The notes beneath the pieces are model-generated. The model made no database searches. It was not told where the DNA came from and saw only the letters and a list, made by a program, of their open reading frames with translations. 11,108 bases of DNA, from positions 1 to 11,108 of the forward strand of contig JAKIVF010000111.1 in assembly GCA_021647145.1 (NCBI GenBank), read 5' to 3'. Origin of the DNA: Methylococcaceae bacterium. Lineage in GTDB: Bacteria; Pseudomonadota; Gammaproteobacteria; Methylococcales; Methylomonadaceae. Positions 1 through 6,594 of this stretch are shown here, one piece after another (the stretch's first letter is position 1; every line of letters begins with the position of its first letter). The position numbers were made by a program, and so were the translations under genes.

Positions 1-74
1 CAAAATAAGACACGATTAAAGAAAAGAAATGATAAAGAGACTGAAAATATGTCTTTAACCGGTGTCTAATTTAA

Positions 75-88
75 ACTACTCAAGTAGT
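75..88 (-). terminator. Possible weak terminator after algD
   Basis: A small perfect hairpin (ACTAC, loop TCAA, GTAGT) lies immediately after the algD stop codon. On the minus strand it is followed by a T-containing but broken tract (TTTAAATT). The stem is short and AT-rich, so this is a weak call. The remaining bases 1-74 show no gene. Confidence 0.25.
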
Positions 89-90
89 GA

Positions 91-1401
91 CTACCAACAA
101 ATCCCTTGGTAAAGAGGTTTATCTTCCAGGTTTTTAATTCTAACCAAGTCGATAATATGCGTACCATCCTTTATTACTGACCCAATATTCTGGAATTCTT
201 CTGCATTATTACCAATAACAATCACATCGGCGTGATTAATCACATGTTCTAAATTTTCATCCAATAAATCAGAAACATGAGGGATATGTTGCATAATATA
301 TTCCTTGTTGGCCCCCACTAACTTGGCAATACTCACACATTTATCATAAATTTTTATGTCATAGCCTTTACCAATCATTTTCTCGACAAGTTCAACAAGC
401 GGGCTTTCTCGTAAGTCATCAGTATTTGCTTTAAAGCTGATGCCTAGCATCGCTATTTTTTTCTTTTGAGTTTGTTTTAATAGGCTGAAAGCTTGATCAA
501 TCTGTTCATTATTACTGGGGATCAGAGATGAAAGTAATGGCGTATGAATATCAAGATCTCTTGCTTTATAAGTGATCGCCCGAACATCTTTTGGTAAGCA
601 GGAACCACCAAAGGCAAACCCAGGTCTAAGATAATAAGCTGATAAATTGAGCTTTTGATCTTTACAAAAAATATCCATGACTTTCTGACCGTCAATATCT
701 AGTTTTTTTGCGATATTACCAATCTCATTACCAAAACTGACTTTTACCGCGTGCCACGCGTTATCAGCGTATTTAACCATTTCTGCTATTGCTACATCAG
801 TACGTATTAATGGCGCTTCCAAATTACTGTACAAAGAAGCAATTATTTCACCACTTTCTGTATCTGTTTCACCTATTACAGTTTTAGGTGGATGATAAAA
901 GTCAAAAATCGCAGTACTCTCACGCAAAAATTCAGGATTTGAAACATATCCAAAACCTTCACCCATTTTTTTTCCAGAAGATTGTTCAAGAGCAGGAATA
1001 GCTAATTCTTGCGCTGTACCAGGTAAAACGGTACTACGCATAACAATAGTATGTCTTCCTTGCTTATTTTTGATTGCAGCTCCAATCTCTTCACAAACTA
1101 ATTTAATATAATCTAAGTTTAAACTACCATTAATTCGGCTAGGTGTTCCTACACAAATTATTGAAATATCGGATCCTTCAATAGCTTCATCTACATTTTG
1201 TACGGCTTTCAGGTTCCCTGATGAAACGCCCGCAGAAATTAGCTCTTCAAGTCCTTCTTCTATAATTGGTGATTTTCCCTGGTTAATTAAATCAACCTTG
1301 ACTTGTTGAGGGTCTACTCCAATAATCTGGTGTCCATCTTTTGCAAAACAGGCTGAACAGACAGCTCCAACATAGCCCATACCAAATACACTAATTCTCA
1401 A
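91..1401 (-). CDS. algD: GDP-mannose 6-dehydrogenase
   Basis: This cytoplasmic enzyme makes GDP-mannuronate from GDP-mannose with two rounds of NAD+ reduction, the committed step towards alginate-type polymannuronate. The 436 residues equal the length of Pseudomonas AlgD. The N-terminal Rossmann motif is GMGYVGAVC (residues 7-15). NPEFLRES (155-162) carries Glu157, Lys210 sits in EMVKYADNAWHA, and FGGSCLPKD (264-272) places the catalytic cysteine at 268, as in AlgD. The C-terminal domain has FKANTDDLRESPLVEL and ends in GICW, again like AlgD rather than UDP-glucose dehydrogenase. The start is TTG at 1401-1399, six bases after AGGAG (1412-1408). No other alginate genes are in the window, so the polymer made is inferred. 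Two CRP-like sites lie upstream. Confidence 0.93.
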   Translation of the reverse strand: MRISVFGMGYVGAVCSACFAKDGHQIIGVDPQQVKVDLINQGKSPIIEEGLEELISAGVSSGNLKAVQNVDEAIEGSDISIICVGTPSRINGSLNLDYIKLVCEEIGAAIKNKQGRHTIVMRSTVLPGTAQELAIPALEQSSGKKMGEGFGYVSNPEFLRESTAIFDFYHPPKTVIGETDTESGEIIASLYSNLEAPLIRTDVAIAEMVKYADNAWHAVKVSFGNEIGNIAKKLDIDGQKVMDIFCKDQKLNLSAYYLRPGFAFGGSCLPKDVRAITYKARDLDIHTPLLSSLIPSNNEQIDQAFSLLKQTQKKKIAMLGISFKANTDDLRESPLVELVEKMIGKGYDIKIYDKCVSIAKLVGANKEYIMQHIPHVSDLLDENLEHVINHADVIVIGNNAEEFQNIGSVIKDGTHIIDLVRIKNLEDKPLYQGICW

Positions 1402-1455
1402 TTTATGCTCCTAATGATTGTTATATAATTATTTCTGAAGATCTCACTACTCTGA

Positions 1456-1501
1456 AATTTTGTGGATTAGATCACAAAAATTTTGAGGGTTAGTTCACAG
1501 A
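1456..1501. repeat. Tandem 23-bp direct repeat, two copies
   Basis: Two head-to-tail 23-bp units (1456-1478 and 1479-1501) match at 19 of 23 positions. Each unit contains one CRP-like palindrome, at 1461-1476 and 1484-1499. The repeat lies 55-100 bases upstream of the algD start, which suggests a duplicated operator rather than neutral repeat DNA. Confidence 0.7.
1461..1499. promoter_or_regulatory. Two tandem CRP/FNR-family-like operators upstream of algD
   Basis: Site 1 is TGTGGATTAGATCACA (1461-1476), matching the CRP consensus TGTGA-N6-TCACA at 9 of 10 half-site bases. Site 2 is TGAGGGTTAGTTCACA (1484-1499), matching at 8 of 10. The centres are 23 bp apart, about two helical turns, so dimers would bind on the same face of the DNA. 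They lie about 60-100 bases upstream of the algD start codon, a reasonable activator position. The binding protein is inferred: CRP, Vfr or a c-di-GMP-responsive relative such as Clp could all recognise such sites. Confidence 0.45.
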
Positions 1502-1596
1502 AATTATAATTTCGACTACCTGTCGCTAAGCTGAATATGAAAAAAAGAGAATTAAAAAAATCATTAGAGTACTGGAATTTAAGTTAGGTAAAAATT

Positions 1597-1616
1597 AAGT
1601 GGCAGTTTTGTCACTT
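1597..1616. terminator. Terminator hairpin at the rbgA 3' end
   Basis: An 8-bp stem with one G-T pair (AAGTGGCA, loop GTTT, TGTCACTT) overlaps the rbgA stop codon at 1613-1611. On the minus strand it is followed by AATTTTTACC and on the plus strand by TTT. It looks like an intrinsic terminator for rbgA that keeps its transcripts out of algD. Confidence 0.5.
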
Positions 1617-2531
1617 TTTAGCTTTCCATTTTTGTTTTCGAGCCTCTTTTTTTGCAGTTTTTTGTTCTTTTTTTAAATTTAGCTCAATCAGTTCTTTTTC
1701 TATCATTTCTGGTGTTTCAAGAGTGATTTTTCCAATTGCTCCTGAACGGAGTTCGCCGATAATTATTTTACTAGCCTTTTCAATATCTACTTGCTTACCA
1801 GCACGTAAACAGCCTCTTTTTTTACCAATAGATTCAATTAAGTCAGATTCATTATCTGGGAGAGATTCCAGTTGAAAACGTTTTTTAAGTTCTTCAGGAT
1901 AAGTCTTTAATAAATATTCAGCAGTAAAAAAAGCGACATCGTTGTAAACCATGGCGGTATCTTTTATTGCACCTGTTGCAGCCAAGCGGTAGCCACTGTT
2001 TTGGTTCTCAATATTAGGCCATAAAACGCCGGGTGTATCAGATAGAACAATATTATCTTTAAGCTTAATCCGTTGTTGGCGTTTGGTAACAGCCGGTTCA
2101 TTTCCCGTTTTAGCAATGATACGATTTGCAAGTATATTAATAATTGTCGACTTCCCTACATTGGGGATACCCATAATCATTGTTTTGATAATTTTGTCAT
2201 TACTACCCTTTAATGGAATCATGCTTTGGCAAAGCTGGGTGATTAATTTAATTTTTTCTGGTTGCTGAGTCGTAACAGCCAGAGTTTTAACCCCTTGCTC
2301 TTGTTCCAGATAAGCTTGCCATTGAAGCGTAATATCAGGGTCTGCCAAGTCAGATTTGCTAAGTACTCTAATGCATGGCTTTTCACCTCTTAGCGTTGAT
2401 AATAAAGGGTTTTGACTGCTAAAAGGTATACGTGCATCAAGCACTTCTATGATTAAATCAATTTTTGGAAGAACTTCTTTAATTTCTTTATTGGCCTTGT
2501 GCATATGGCCGGGGTACCACTGAATATGCAT
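1611..2531 (-). CDS. rbgA: Ribosome biogenesis GTPase, YlqF/RbgA family
   Basis: This is a circularly permuted GTPase of the YlqF/RbgA/MTG1 family. Family members act late in assembly of the large ribosomal subunit. With the chosen ATG at 2531 the protein has 306 residues and begins MHIQWYPGHM, the typical family N-terminus. The G motifs come in permuted order: G4-like SKSD at residues 58-61, G1 P-loop GIPNVGKST at 121-129, the G2 threonine in PAVTK near 148, and G3 DTPG at 165-168. The G4 first position is Ser where Asn or Thr is usual, as seen in part of the family. The C-terminus is Lys-rich (KKEARKQKWKAKK), suitable for rRNA contact. A TTG seven codons upstream is possible but falls outside the family alignment. 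No clear Shine-Dalgarno site precedes the ATG. Confidence 0.88.
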   Translation of the reverse strand: MHIQWYPGHMHKANKEIKEVLPKIDLIIEVLDARIPFSSQNPLLSTLRGEKPCIRVLSKSDLADPDITLQWQAYLEQEQGVKTLAVTTQQPEKIKLITQLCQSMIPLKGSNDKIIKTMIMGIPNVGKSTIINILANRIIAKTGNEPAVTKRQQRIKLKDNIVLSDTPGVLWPNIENQNSGYRLAATGAIKDTAMVYNDVAFFTAEYLLKTYPEELKKRFQLESLPDNESDLIESIGKKRGCLRAGKQVDIEKASKIIIGELRSGAIGKITLETPEMIEKELIELNLKKEQKTAKKEARKQKWKAKK

Positions 2532-2569
2532 GATTAAATAATAGTCGATCAAAATGATTATTTTACCTT

Positions 2570-2575
2570 ATTATA
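2570..2575 (-). promoter_or_regulatory. Candidate -10 of the rbgA promoter at the MITE junction
   Basis: On the minus strand TATAAT reads from 2575 to 2570, about 40 bases before the rbgA ATG. It overlaps the TATA that flanks the inverted-repeat element, so any -35 box would lie inside that element (a weak TTCATC at 2599-2594 with an 18-base spacer). The element may therefore supply part of this promoter. Confidence 0.35.
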
Positions 2576-2733
2576 GGGCACCTCTATATAATTGATGAAT
2601 GGAAAATTGAGTCCAAAATATCCAATCTCTGCGTAGAACCCCTTCGCAATAGCTGGCTATTACGTGCGGATTTCGCCTTGATTTTGAATATTTTGGTTCT
2701 CAATTTTTTCATCCACAATTAATAGAGGTGCCC
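2576..2733. mobile_element. 158-bp MITE-like inverted-repeat element
   Basis: The element begins GGGCACCTCTAT and ends with its exact complement ATAGAGGTGCCC (12 perfect terminal bases). The inverted similarity continues inward for about 50 bases on each side with a few mismatches and one or two gaps. TATA flanks both ends (2572-2575 and 2734-2737), consistent with a TA or TATA target duplication. The centre contains a smaller hairpin, AATAGC-TG-GCTATT. It has no coding capacity, so it would need a transposase in trans; the parent IS family cannot be settled from this copy. It sits between the divergent rbgA and rlmG genes. Confidence 0.8.
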
Positions 2734-2756
2734 TATAGCTTTCAGAGCTGAAACTG

Positions 2757-2762
2757 TATAAT
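2757..2762 (+). promoter_or_regulatory. Candidate -10 box of the rlmG-dnaQ promoter
   Basis: A perfect TATAAT preceded by TG lies 41 bases before the rlmG start. A 17-base spacer puts the -35 hexamer at 2734-2739 (TATAGC), a poor match that falls exactly on the flank of the MITE-like element. Insertion of the element may have replaced the original -35 region. Confidence 0.4.
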
Positions 2763-2802
2763 GCTTCTAACCAAAGAAAGCTGTGTTTAAAACCTGGAGT
2801 AT

Positions 2803-3933
2803 ATGGAGACTTTACTTAAAGTGCCGCAAGGGCAATTTATACTACAGCGATTACCGCAAAGAAAAAATGAAACACTCAGAGCTTGGGATGCTGCTGATGA
2901 ATATTTATTAGCCTATCTTGCTGAGAATAAAGTAATAAAAGATAATGCTAAGGTTCTAGTGTTAAATGATAGTTTTGGAGCATTAGCTGTGGCTTTAAAT
3001 TATTTTAAACCCGTAGCAGTTTCAGACTCTTGGCTTTCCCAACGATCAACTCAGCTTAATTTTTCTGCTAATAAATTGCCTTTGAAAAGTGTTTGTTTAA
3101 AAAACTCACTGGATTGGCCAACTCATTCAATGGATGTGGTTTTAATTAAAGTGCCTAAGACATTAGCGTTGTTAGAAGATCAGCTCTTTCGTCTTCAAGC
3201 ACTATTAACACCTGAGTCAACTGTGATTGCAGTGGGTATGGTAAAAGCAATGTCGGCATCTGTTTGGAAGTTGATGGAACGTTATCTAGGGTCTACAGCA
3301 CCTTCCTTGGCAAAGAAAAAAGCACGTTTAATTTTTACCACTTTATTGAGTGAACAAAAGCAGTTTGTAAATCCTTATCCAGTTTATTATCAATTAGAGA
3401 ATACGGATTATCGAATAGCAAATCATGCTAATGTTTTTTCAAGAGACAGTCTGGATATAGGAACTCGATTTTTATTACAGCATTTACCCAGTCATTCTGA
3501 TGCTAAAGATATTGTAGATTTAGGCTGTGGTAATGGAATCGTTGGTTTGATATTAGCTCGTGATCATCCTTTGGCCTCATTAATTTTTATCGATGAATCC
3601 TATATGGCAGTTGCCTCTGCTAAAGAAAATTTTAATCGTGTGTTTGACAATAGAGATGCTGAATTTTGCATAGCTGATGGATTAGCTGATTTTAAAGATG
3701 ATTCTATTGACCTGGTGGTTTGTAACCCACCCTTTCATCAACAAAATATCGTGGGTAATCACATAGCATTAACGATGTTTAAGCAATCAAAAAGAGTGCT
3801 TTGTAAGGGTGGGGAGTTAAGGGTTATCGGGAACCGGCACCTGAATTACCAGATTGATTTAAAAAGATTATTCGGGCAGTGTGAAGTTATTTCCTCAAAT
3901 AAAAAATTTGTTATCTGGACGGTAAAAAAATGA
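2803..3933 (+). CDS. rlmG: 23S rRNA (guanine-N2)-methyltransferase RlmG
   Basis: This SAM-dependent methyltransferase makes m2G1835 in 23S rRNA (E. coli numbering). Its 376 residues compare with 378 in E. coli. The protein has the family's duplicated Rossmann layout: a degenerate N-terminal domain with LRAWDAADEYLL near residue 25 and VLIKVPKTLALLEDQL near 113, then the catalytic domain. The SAM-binding motif DLGCGNG is at 239-245, and the catalytic N2-guanine motif NPPF followed by HQQ is at 308-311. HANVFSRDSLDIGTRF near 208 is also characteristic of RlmG. The ATG at 2803 follows GGAG (2796-2799) with a short 3-base spacing. The last four bases overlap the dnaQ start, so the two are probably cotranscribed and translationally coupled. 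Confidence 0.92.
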   Translation: METLLKVPQGQFILQRLPQRKNETLRAWDAADEYLLAYLAENKVIKDNAKVLVLNDSFGALAVALNYFKPVAVSDSWLSQRSTQLNFSANKLPLKSVCLKNSLDWPTHSMDVVLIKVPKTLALLEDQLFRLQALLTPESTVIAVGMVKAMSASVWKLMERYLGSTAPSLAKKKARLIFTTLLSEQKQFVNPYPVYYQLENTDYRIANHANVFSRDSLDIGTRFLLQHLPSHSDAKDIVDLGCGNGIVGLILARDHPLASLIFIDESYMAVASAKENFNRVFDNRDAEFCIADGLADFKDDSIDLVVCNPPFHQQNIVGNHIALTMFKQSKRVLCKGGELRVIGNRHLNYQIDLKRLFGQCEVISSNKKFVIWTVKK

Positions 3934-4640
3934 CAGTAGAAAAAATCAGGCAAGTGGTTTTAGACACAGAGACTACAGGCCTTAACCCTAAAGACGGACA
4001 TAGAATTATTGAAATAGGCTGTGTTGAATTGATTAATCGTCGGCTAACCAATAATACTTTTCATGTTTATATTAATCCAAATCGCTTAATAGACGATGGA
4101 GCCATTGAAGTACACGGAATAACCAATGAGTTTTTGGAAGATAAACCTCAATTTGAAGATATTGTTGGTGATTATCTAGCCTTTACCAAAGGTGCAGAAC
4201 TAATTATTCATAATGCGCCGTTTGATGTTGGTTTTTTAAATCATGAACTTTCAATGCTTAAAAATAAAAAAGGAAAGCTTGAAGATTACAGCACTATTTT
4301 TGATACCCTTCCTTTTGCCAGAAAAAAACACCCGGGAGCGAGGGCAAGTTTAGATGCATTATGTAAACGTTATGGAATTGATAATAGTCATAGAGAATTG
4401 CATGGAGCGCTACTAGATGCTGAAATTTTAGCAGAAGTCTATTTGGCTATGACAGGTGGGCAGTTTTCTCTACTTGAATTAGATGAAGGTGAGACAAAGA
4501 AAAAGCAGGAAATAGTTCGTTTGTCTGCTGACAGACCAAAATTAAAAGTTATATCTTGTACAGAAAAAGAAGAAGAAGCGCATCAACATCGTTTGGCTGA
4601 AATTGAGAAAGTCAGTGATGGATGCATCTGGAATAAATAA
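3930..4640 (+). CDS. dnaQ: DNA polymerase III epsilon subunit, 3'-5' proofreading exonuclease
   Basis: This is the proofreading subunit of the replicative polymerase core. It removes mismatched 3' nucleotides while bound to the alpha subunit. All DEDDh exonuclease residues are visible: Asp12 and Glu14 in LDTETTG (Exo I), Asp99 in HNAPFDVGF (Exo II), and His158 and Asp163 in HGALLDAE (Exo III). The C-terminal part (about 185-236) is a linker followed by an EEEAHQHRLAEI helix and the terminal GCIW, like the alpha-binding tail of E. coli DnaQ. The 236 residues are close to the E. coli 243. The start overlaps rlmG in ATGA. The stop codon and the last two codons (Asn-Lys) lie inside an AATAAAT tandem repeat. 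In many gammaproteobacteria dnaQ neighbours rnhA instead, which is absent here. Confidence 0.93.
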   Translation: MTVEKIRQVVLDTETTGLNPKDGHRIIEIGCVELINRRLTNNTFHVYINPNRLIDDGAIEVHGITNEFLEDKPQFEDIVGDYLAFTKGAELIIHNAPFDVGFLNHELSMLKNKKGKLEDYSTIFDTLPFARKKHPGARASLDALCKRYGIDNSHRELHGALLDAEILAEVYLAMTGGQFSLLELDEGETKKKQEIVRLSADRPKLKVISCTEKEEEAHQHRLAEIEKVSDGCIWNK

Positions 4641-4670
4641 TAAATAATAAATAATAAATAATAAATAATA
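4632..4670. repeat. 7-bp tandem repeat (AATAAAT) across the dnaQ stop
   Basis: Five perfect AATAAAT units plus a partial sixth form a microsatellite. The first unit encodes the last two DnaQ residues and part of the stop codon. Because the unit contains TAA in several registers, gain or loss of copies would hardly change the protein, so the array may be tolerated here. It fills most of the gap before the next gene. Confidence 0.9.
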
Positions 4671-4689
4671 CCAAAGAAACTAAAAAACT

Positions 4690-4719
4690 TTGATTAACTG
4701 ATGCAATTGTATTTATAAA
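4690..4719 (+). promoter_or_regulatory. Possible promoter of the ElyC-like gene
   Basis: TTGATT (4690-4695) and TATAAA (4714-4719) are separated by 18 bases. Transcription would start only a few bases before the ATG at 4730, giving a near-leaderless mRNA. This agrees with the lack of a Shine-Dalgarno sequence there. The call rests on hexamers alone. Confidence 0.3.
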
Positions 4720-4729
4720 CTAAGCTGGT

Positions 4730-5497
4730 ATGGACATATTTCTTATCTATATTGTTAAAGCTTTAATTCTACCCCCTGCAAGTTTAATCCTTCTTGCAGT
4801 CTGTGGCTTGTTAATAAGTAAAAAAAGACAAAAACTAGGAAACAATATAATTGTCATTTCGCTATTACTATTATGTATTTTAAGTTTACCGCTAGTATCA
4901 ACCTTTCTTGCTTCAATACAAGAAGTTCATAAGGCATTAACAGCAAAGCAACTAGAGCAAAGTAATGCTCAAGTAATCATTGTATTGGGTGGAGGAATAA
5001 GTGCTTCTGCACCAGAATATGGTAATCAAGCTACGATTAAAAATAAGGTTTTTGATCGCCTTAGATATACAGTCAGGTTATCTAAACAGACAGGGCTTCC
5101 AGTTTTAGCCACTGGGGGTAACGTCTTGGAAGAAGATATTCCGTCAGAAGCAAAACTAATTCAAGACACGTTAACAAATGACTTTCATATTAAAGCAAAA
5201 TGGCTTGAAGATAAAAGCCGCAATACAGCTGAAAACGCTCAATTTAGTTATAACATATTAGCCAAAGAAAAAATTAGCAGGATTATTTTAGTGACTCATG
5301 CTCTCCATATGGCTCGTGCCGTTGAACAGTTTCAAAAGGTTGGGTTTATAGTGACCCCTGCGCCTACTACTTTTCATTCTTATCCAATTCAATTGACTGC
5401 TCTTGATTTTATACCCTCTGCCAATGCACTTAGACTTAGTACATTGGCACTGCATGAACAATTAGGTCGCTGGTGGTATCGTCTAAGATATTCTTGA
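4730..5497 (+). CDS. elyC: ElyC/YdcF-like DUF218 inner-membrane protein
   Basis: The protein resembles E. coli ElyC in length (255 against 259 residues) and layout. ElyC supports envelope integrity and peptidoglycan and lipid-carrier metabolism. Two N-terminal membrane segments (about residues 7-29 and 39-58) are followed by a DUF218 domain that should face the periplasm. Its motifs are VIIVLGGG (82-89), LATGGN (126-131), SEAKLIQDTL, DKSRNTAENA (161-170) and ILVTHALHMARA (186-197). The SRNT-x-EN motif and the His after VT are DUF218 hallmarks. An in-frame stop nine bases upstream (4721-4723) makes the ATG at 4730 the first possible start; no clear Shine-Dalgarno site is present. It is tandem to dnaQ but probably has its own promoter. 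The family is clear; the exact elyC orthology is less so. Confidence 0.72.
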   Translation: MDIFLIYIVKALILPPASLILLAVCGLLISKKRQKLGNNIIVISLLLLCILSLPLVSTFLASIQEVHKALTAKQLEQSNAQVIIVLGGGISASAPEYGNQATIKNKVFDRLRYTVRLSKQTGLPVLATGGNVLEEDIPSEAKLIQDTLTNDFHIKAKWLEDKSRNTAENAQFSYNILAKEKISRIILVTHALHMARAVEQFQKVGFIVTPAPTTFHSYPIQLTALDFIPSANALRLSTLALHEQLGRWWYRLRYS

Positions 5498-5532
5498 ATT
5501 ATCACCAACTGACCGTAAGGTCTATGAAAAAA

Positions 5533-5910
5533 TCAATCAGGTTTCTCAATAAACTCTAAGGCATTACCATCTATATCCCGACAAAAAATTGCTCTACGTC
5601 CTGATGCGCTTACCGTATATTTTACATTACCTTGTTCAAGATCATTTTTTAATGGATCAAGGTTGGTTACATAAAAAGCAACATGACGATCTCTACCACC
5701 ATGATCAGGTCTGCCCGTTATTGGATCTGGGTTGTAAAGTTCTAATAAATGTAATTGTTGATTTCCTAAGTCCAGCCATGCACCGTCATAGGGTAGGTTA
5801 GGGCGTTCAAGTTGTTGTAACCCTAAAACACCACAATAAAATTTTAAAGACGCTTGTGTGTTTTTTACAAGTAAGCTTGAATGGTGAATACATAAAATAT
5901 TTTTTGTCAT
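5533..5910 (-). CDS. VOC-superfamily (glyoxalase/dioxygenase fold) protein
   Basis: This is a 125-residue single-unit vicinal oxygen chelate protein, the length typical of stand-alone family members, which act as dimers. Two beta-alpha-beta-beta-beta modules are visible: HHSSLLVKNTQASLKFYCGV (9-28) opens the first and RHVAFYVTNLD (75-85) the second. The four expected metal-ligand positions are occupied: His10, Glu57 in LHLLE, His76 and Glu119 in ALEFIE. It therefore probably binds a divalent metal. Substrate cannot be inferred; glyoxalase I, fosfomycin-resistance-like and ring-cleavage enzymes share this pattern. It lies 31 bases downstream of efpL on the same strand and is probably cotranscribed. 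It converges with the ElyC-like gene, with only 35 bases between their ends. Confidence 0.8.
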   Translation of the reverse strand: MTKNILCIHHSSLLVKNTQASLKFYCGVLGLQQLERPNLPYDGAWLDLGNQQLHLLELYNPDPITGRPDHGGRDRHVAFYVTNLDPLKNDLEQGNVKYTVSASGRRAIFCRDIDGNALEFIEKPD

Positions 5911-5941
5911 AACTACTATCTTAAAAAAAGTCAGAAGAATT

Positions 5942-6508
5942 TTAGGCGCGAGACATAAATTTACCGGTCGAGCTATTAATTTTAATTATTTCCCCTGTTT
6001 CAATATATTCAGGGACTTGTACTTCAAGACCTGTTGTTAATTTTGCTGGTTTTGTTCTATTTGTTGCACTGGCTCCTTTCATAGCAGGAGGTGTTTCTAT
6101 TATTTCAAGACTGACAGTGACCGGTAGTTCAATACCTAGTGGCGCATCATCTAATAGTAAAATAATAATGCCGTCTAAGGCTTCAGTTAGATACTCTGTT
6201 TGACCTTCTAAATCTTCTTTATTAAGGGTATATTGTTCATAACTTTCAAGATTCATAAAGGTAAAATTTTCGCCATCTTGATAGGAATATTGAACCATTA
6301 CTTTTGAGCAATCAGCTTCTTTAAGGAAATCATCACCTTTATAACTTTCGTCCAGTTTTTGTTTGGTTTTCATATGAGCAAAACGAATCTTATATAAAGT
6401 GGAAGCCCCGCGTGATGTAGGGTTTCTAACTTCAATTTTTTTAACAACGTAAGGTTCGCCGTTTATTTCTATTGCTGAACCTTGTTTTAAATCACTGGCT
6501 TTTGGCAA
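5942..6508 (-). CDS. efpL: Elongation factor P-like protein EfpL (YeiP)
   Basis: EfpL is a tRNA-shaped translation factor of the EF-P/IF5A family that relieves ribosome stalling at polyproline and some other motifs. The 188 residues cover the three domains: KOW-like domain I (about 1-65), OB domain II (66-128) and domain III (129-188). The tip loop reads NPTSRGAS with Arg33 where EF-P has its modified lysine. This loop, together with TLYKIRF and KGDDFL, identifies the EfpL/YeiP subgroup, which works without lysine modification. The domain III signatures KGASATNRTKPA and GLEVQVPEYI are also present. The start is TTG at 6508-6506, seven bases after AGAGGA (6521-6516), and gives the conserved N-terminus MPKASDLKQG. 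It heads a probable two-gene unit with the VOC gene. Confidence 0.92.
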   Translation of the reverse strand: MPKASDLKQGSAIEINGEPYVVKKIEVRNPTSRGASTLYKIRFAHMKTKQKLDESYKGDDFLKEADCSKVMVQYSYQDGENFTFMNLESYEQYTLNKEDLEGQTEYLTEALDGIIILLLDDAPLGIELPVTVSLEIIETPPAMKGASATNRTKPAKLTTGLEVQVPEYIETGEIIKINSSTGKFMSRA

Positions 6509-6540
6509 AATTTTGTCCTCTTTTTATATGCTTATGTAGG

Positions 6541-6568
6541 TTGATGAATTATACTTGTGTCTTATCTA
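6541..6568. promoter_or_regulatory. Divergent promoter region, efpL and zinc-ribbon gene
   Basis: The 86-bp gap between the divergent genes carries a perfect minus-strand TATAAT (6553-6548) suited to efpL. On the plus strand TTGATG (6541-6546) and TATCTA (6563-6568), 16 bases apart, would suit the zinc-ribbon gene. The two overlap, so polymerase binding for one direction could hinder the other. The -35 for efpL is not recognisable. Confidence 0.35.
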
Positions 6569-6594
6569 AACTATGTTATTTAAGGTGTATATTT

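Noticed and set aside
2083..2268. Plus-strand open frame of 61 codons
   Set aside because: It lies wholly inside rbgA on the opposite strand, over its P-loop region, with no ribosome-binding site or family resemblance.
2532..2552. TTG start seven codons upstream in rbgA
   Set aside because: The family N-terminus aligns with MHIQWYPGHM at 2531, and the extra residues match nothing known.
5511..5522. GACC-GTAA-GGTC hairpin between the convergent ElyC-like and VOC genes as a terminator
   Set aside because: The stem is only four base pairs and lacks a T tract close behind it.
5589..5801. Plus-strand open frame of 70 codons
   Set aside because: It is antisense to the VOC gene, which has clear family motifs; no independent evidence for coding.
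6472..6594. Upstream 41-codon extension of the first zinc-ribbon protein
   Set aside because: It would overlap efpL, lacks a ribosome-binding site, and the paralogue begins directly at MFC; the ATG at 6595 has a good AAGG.
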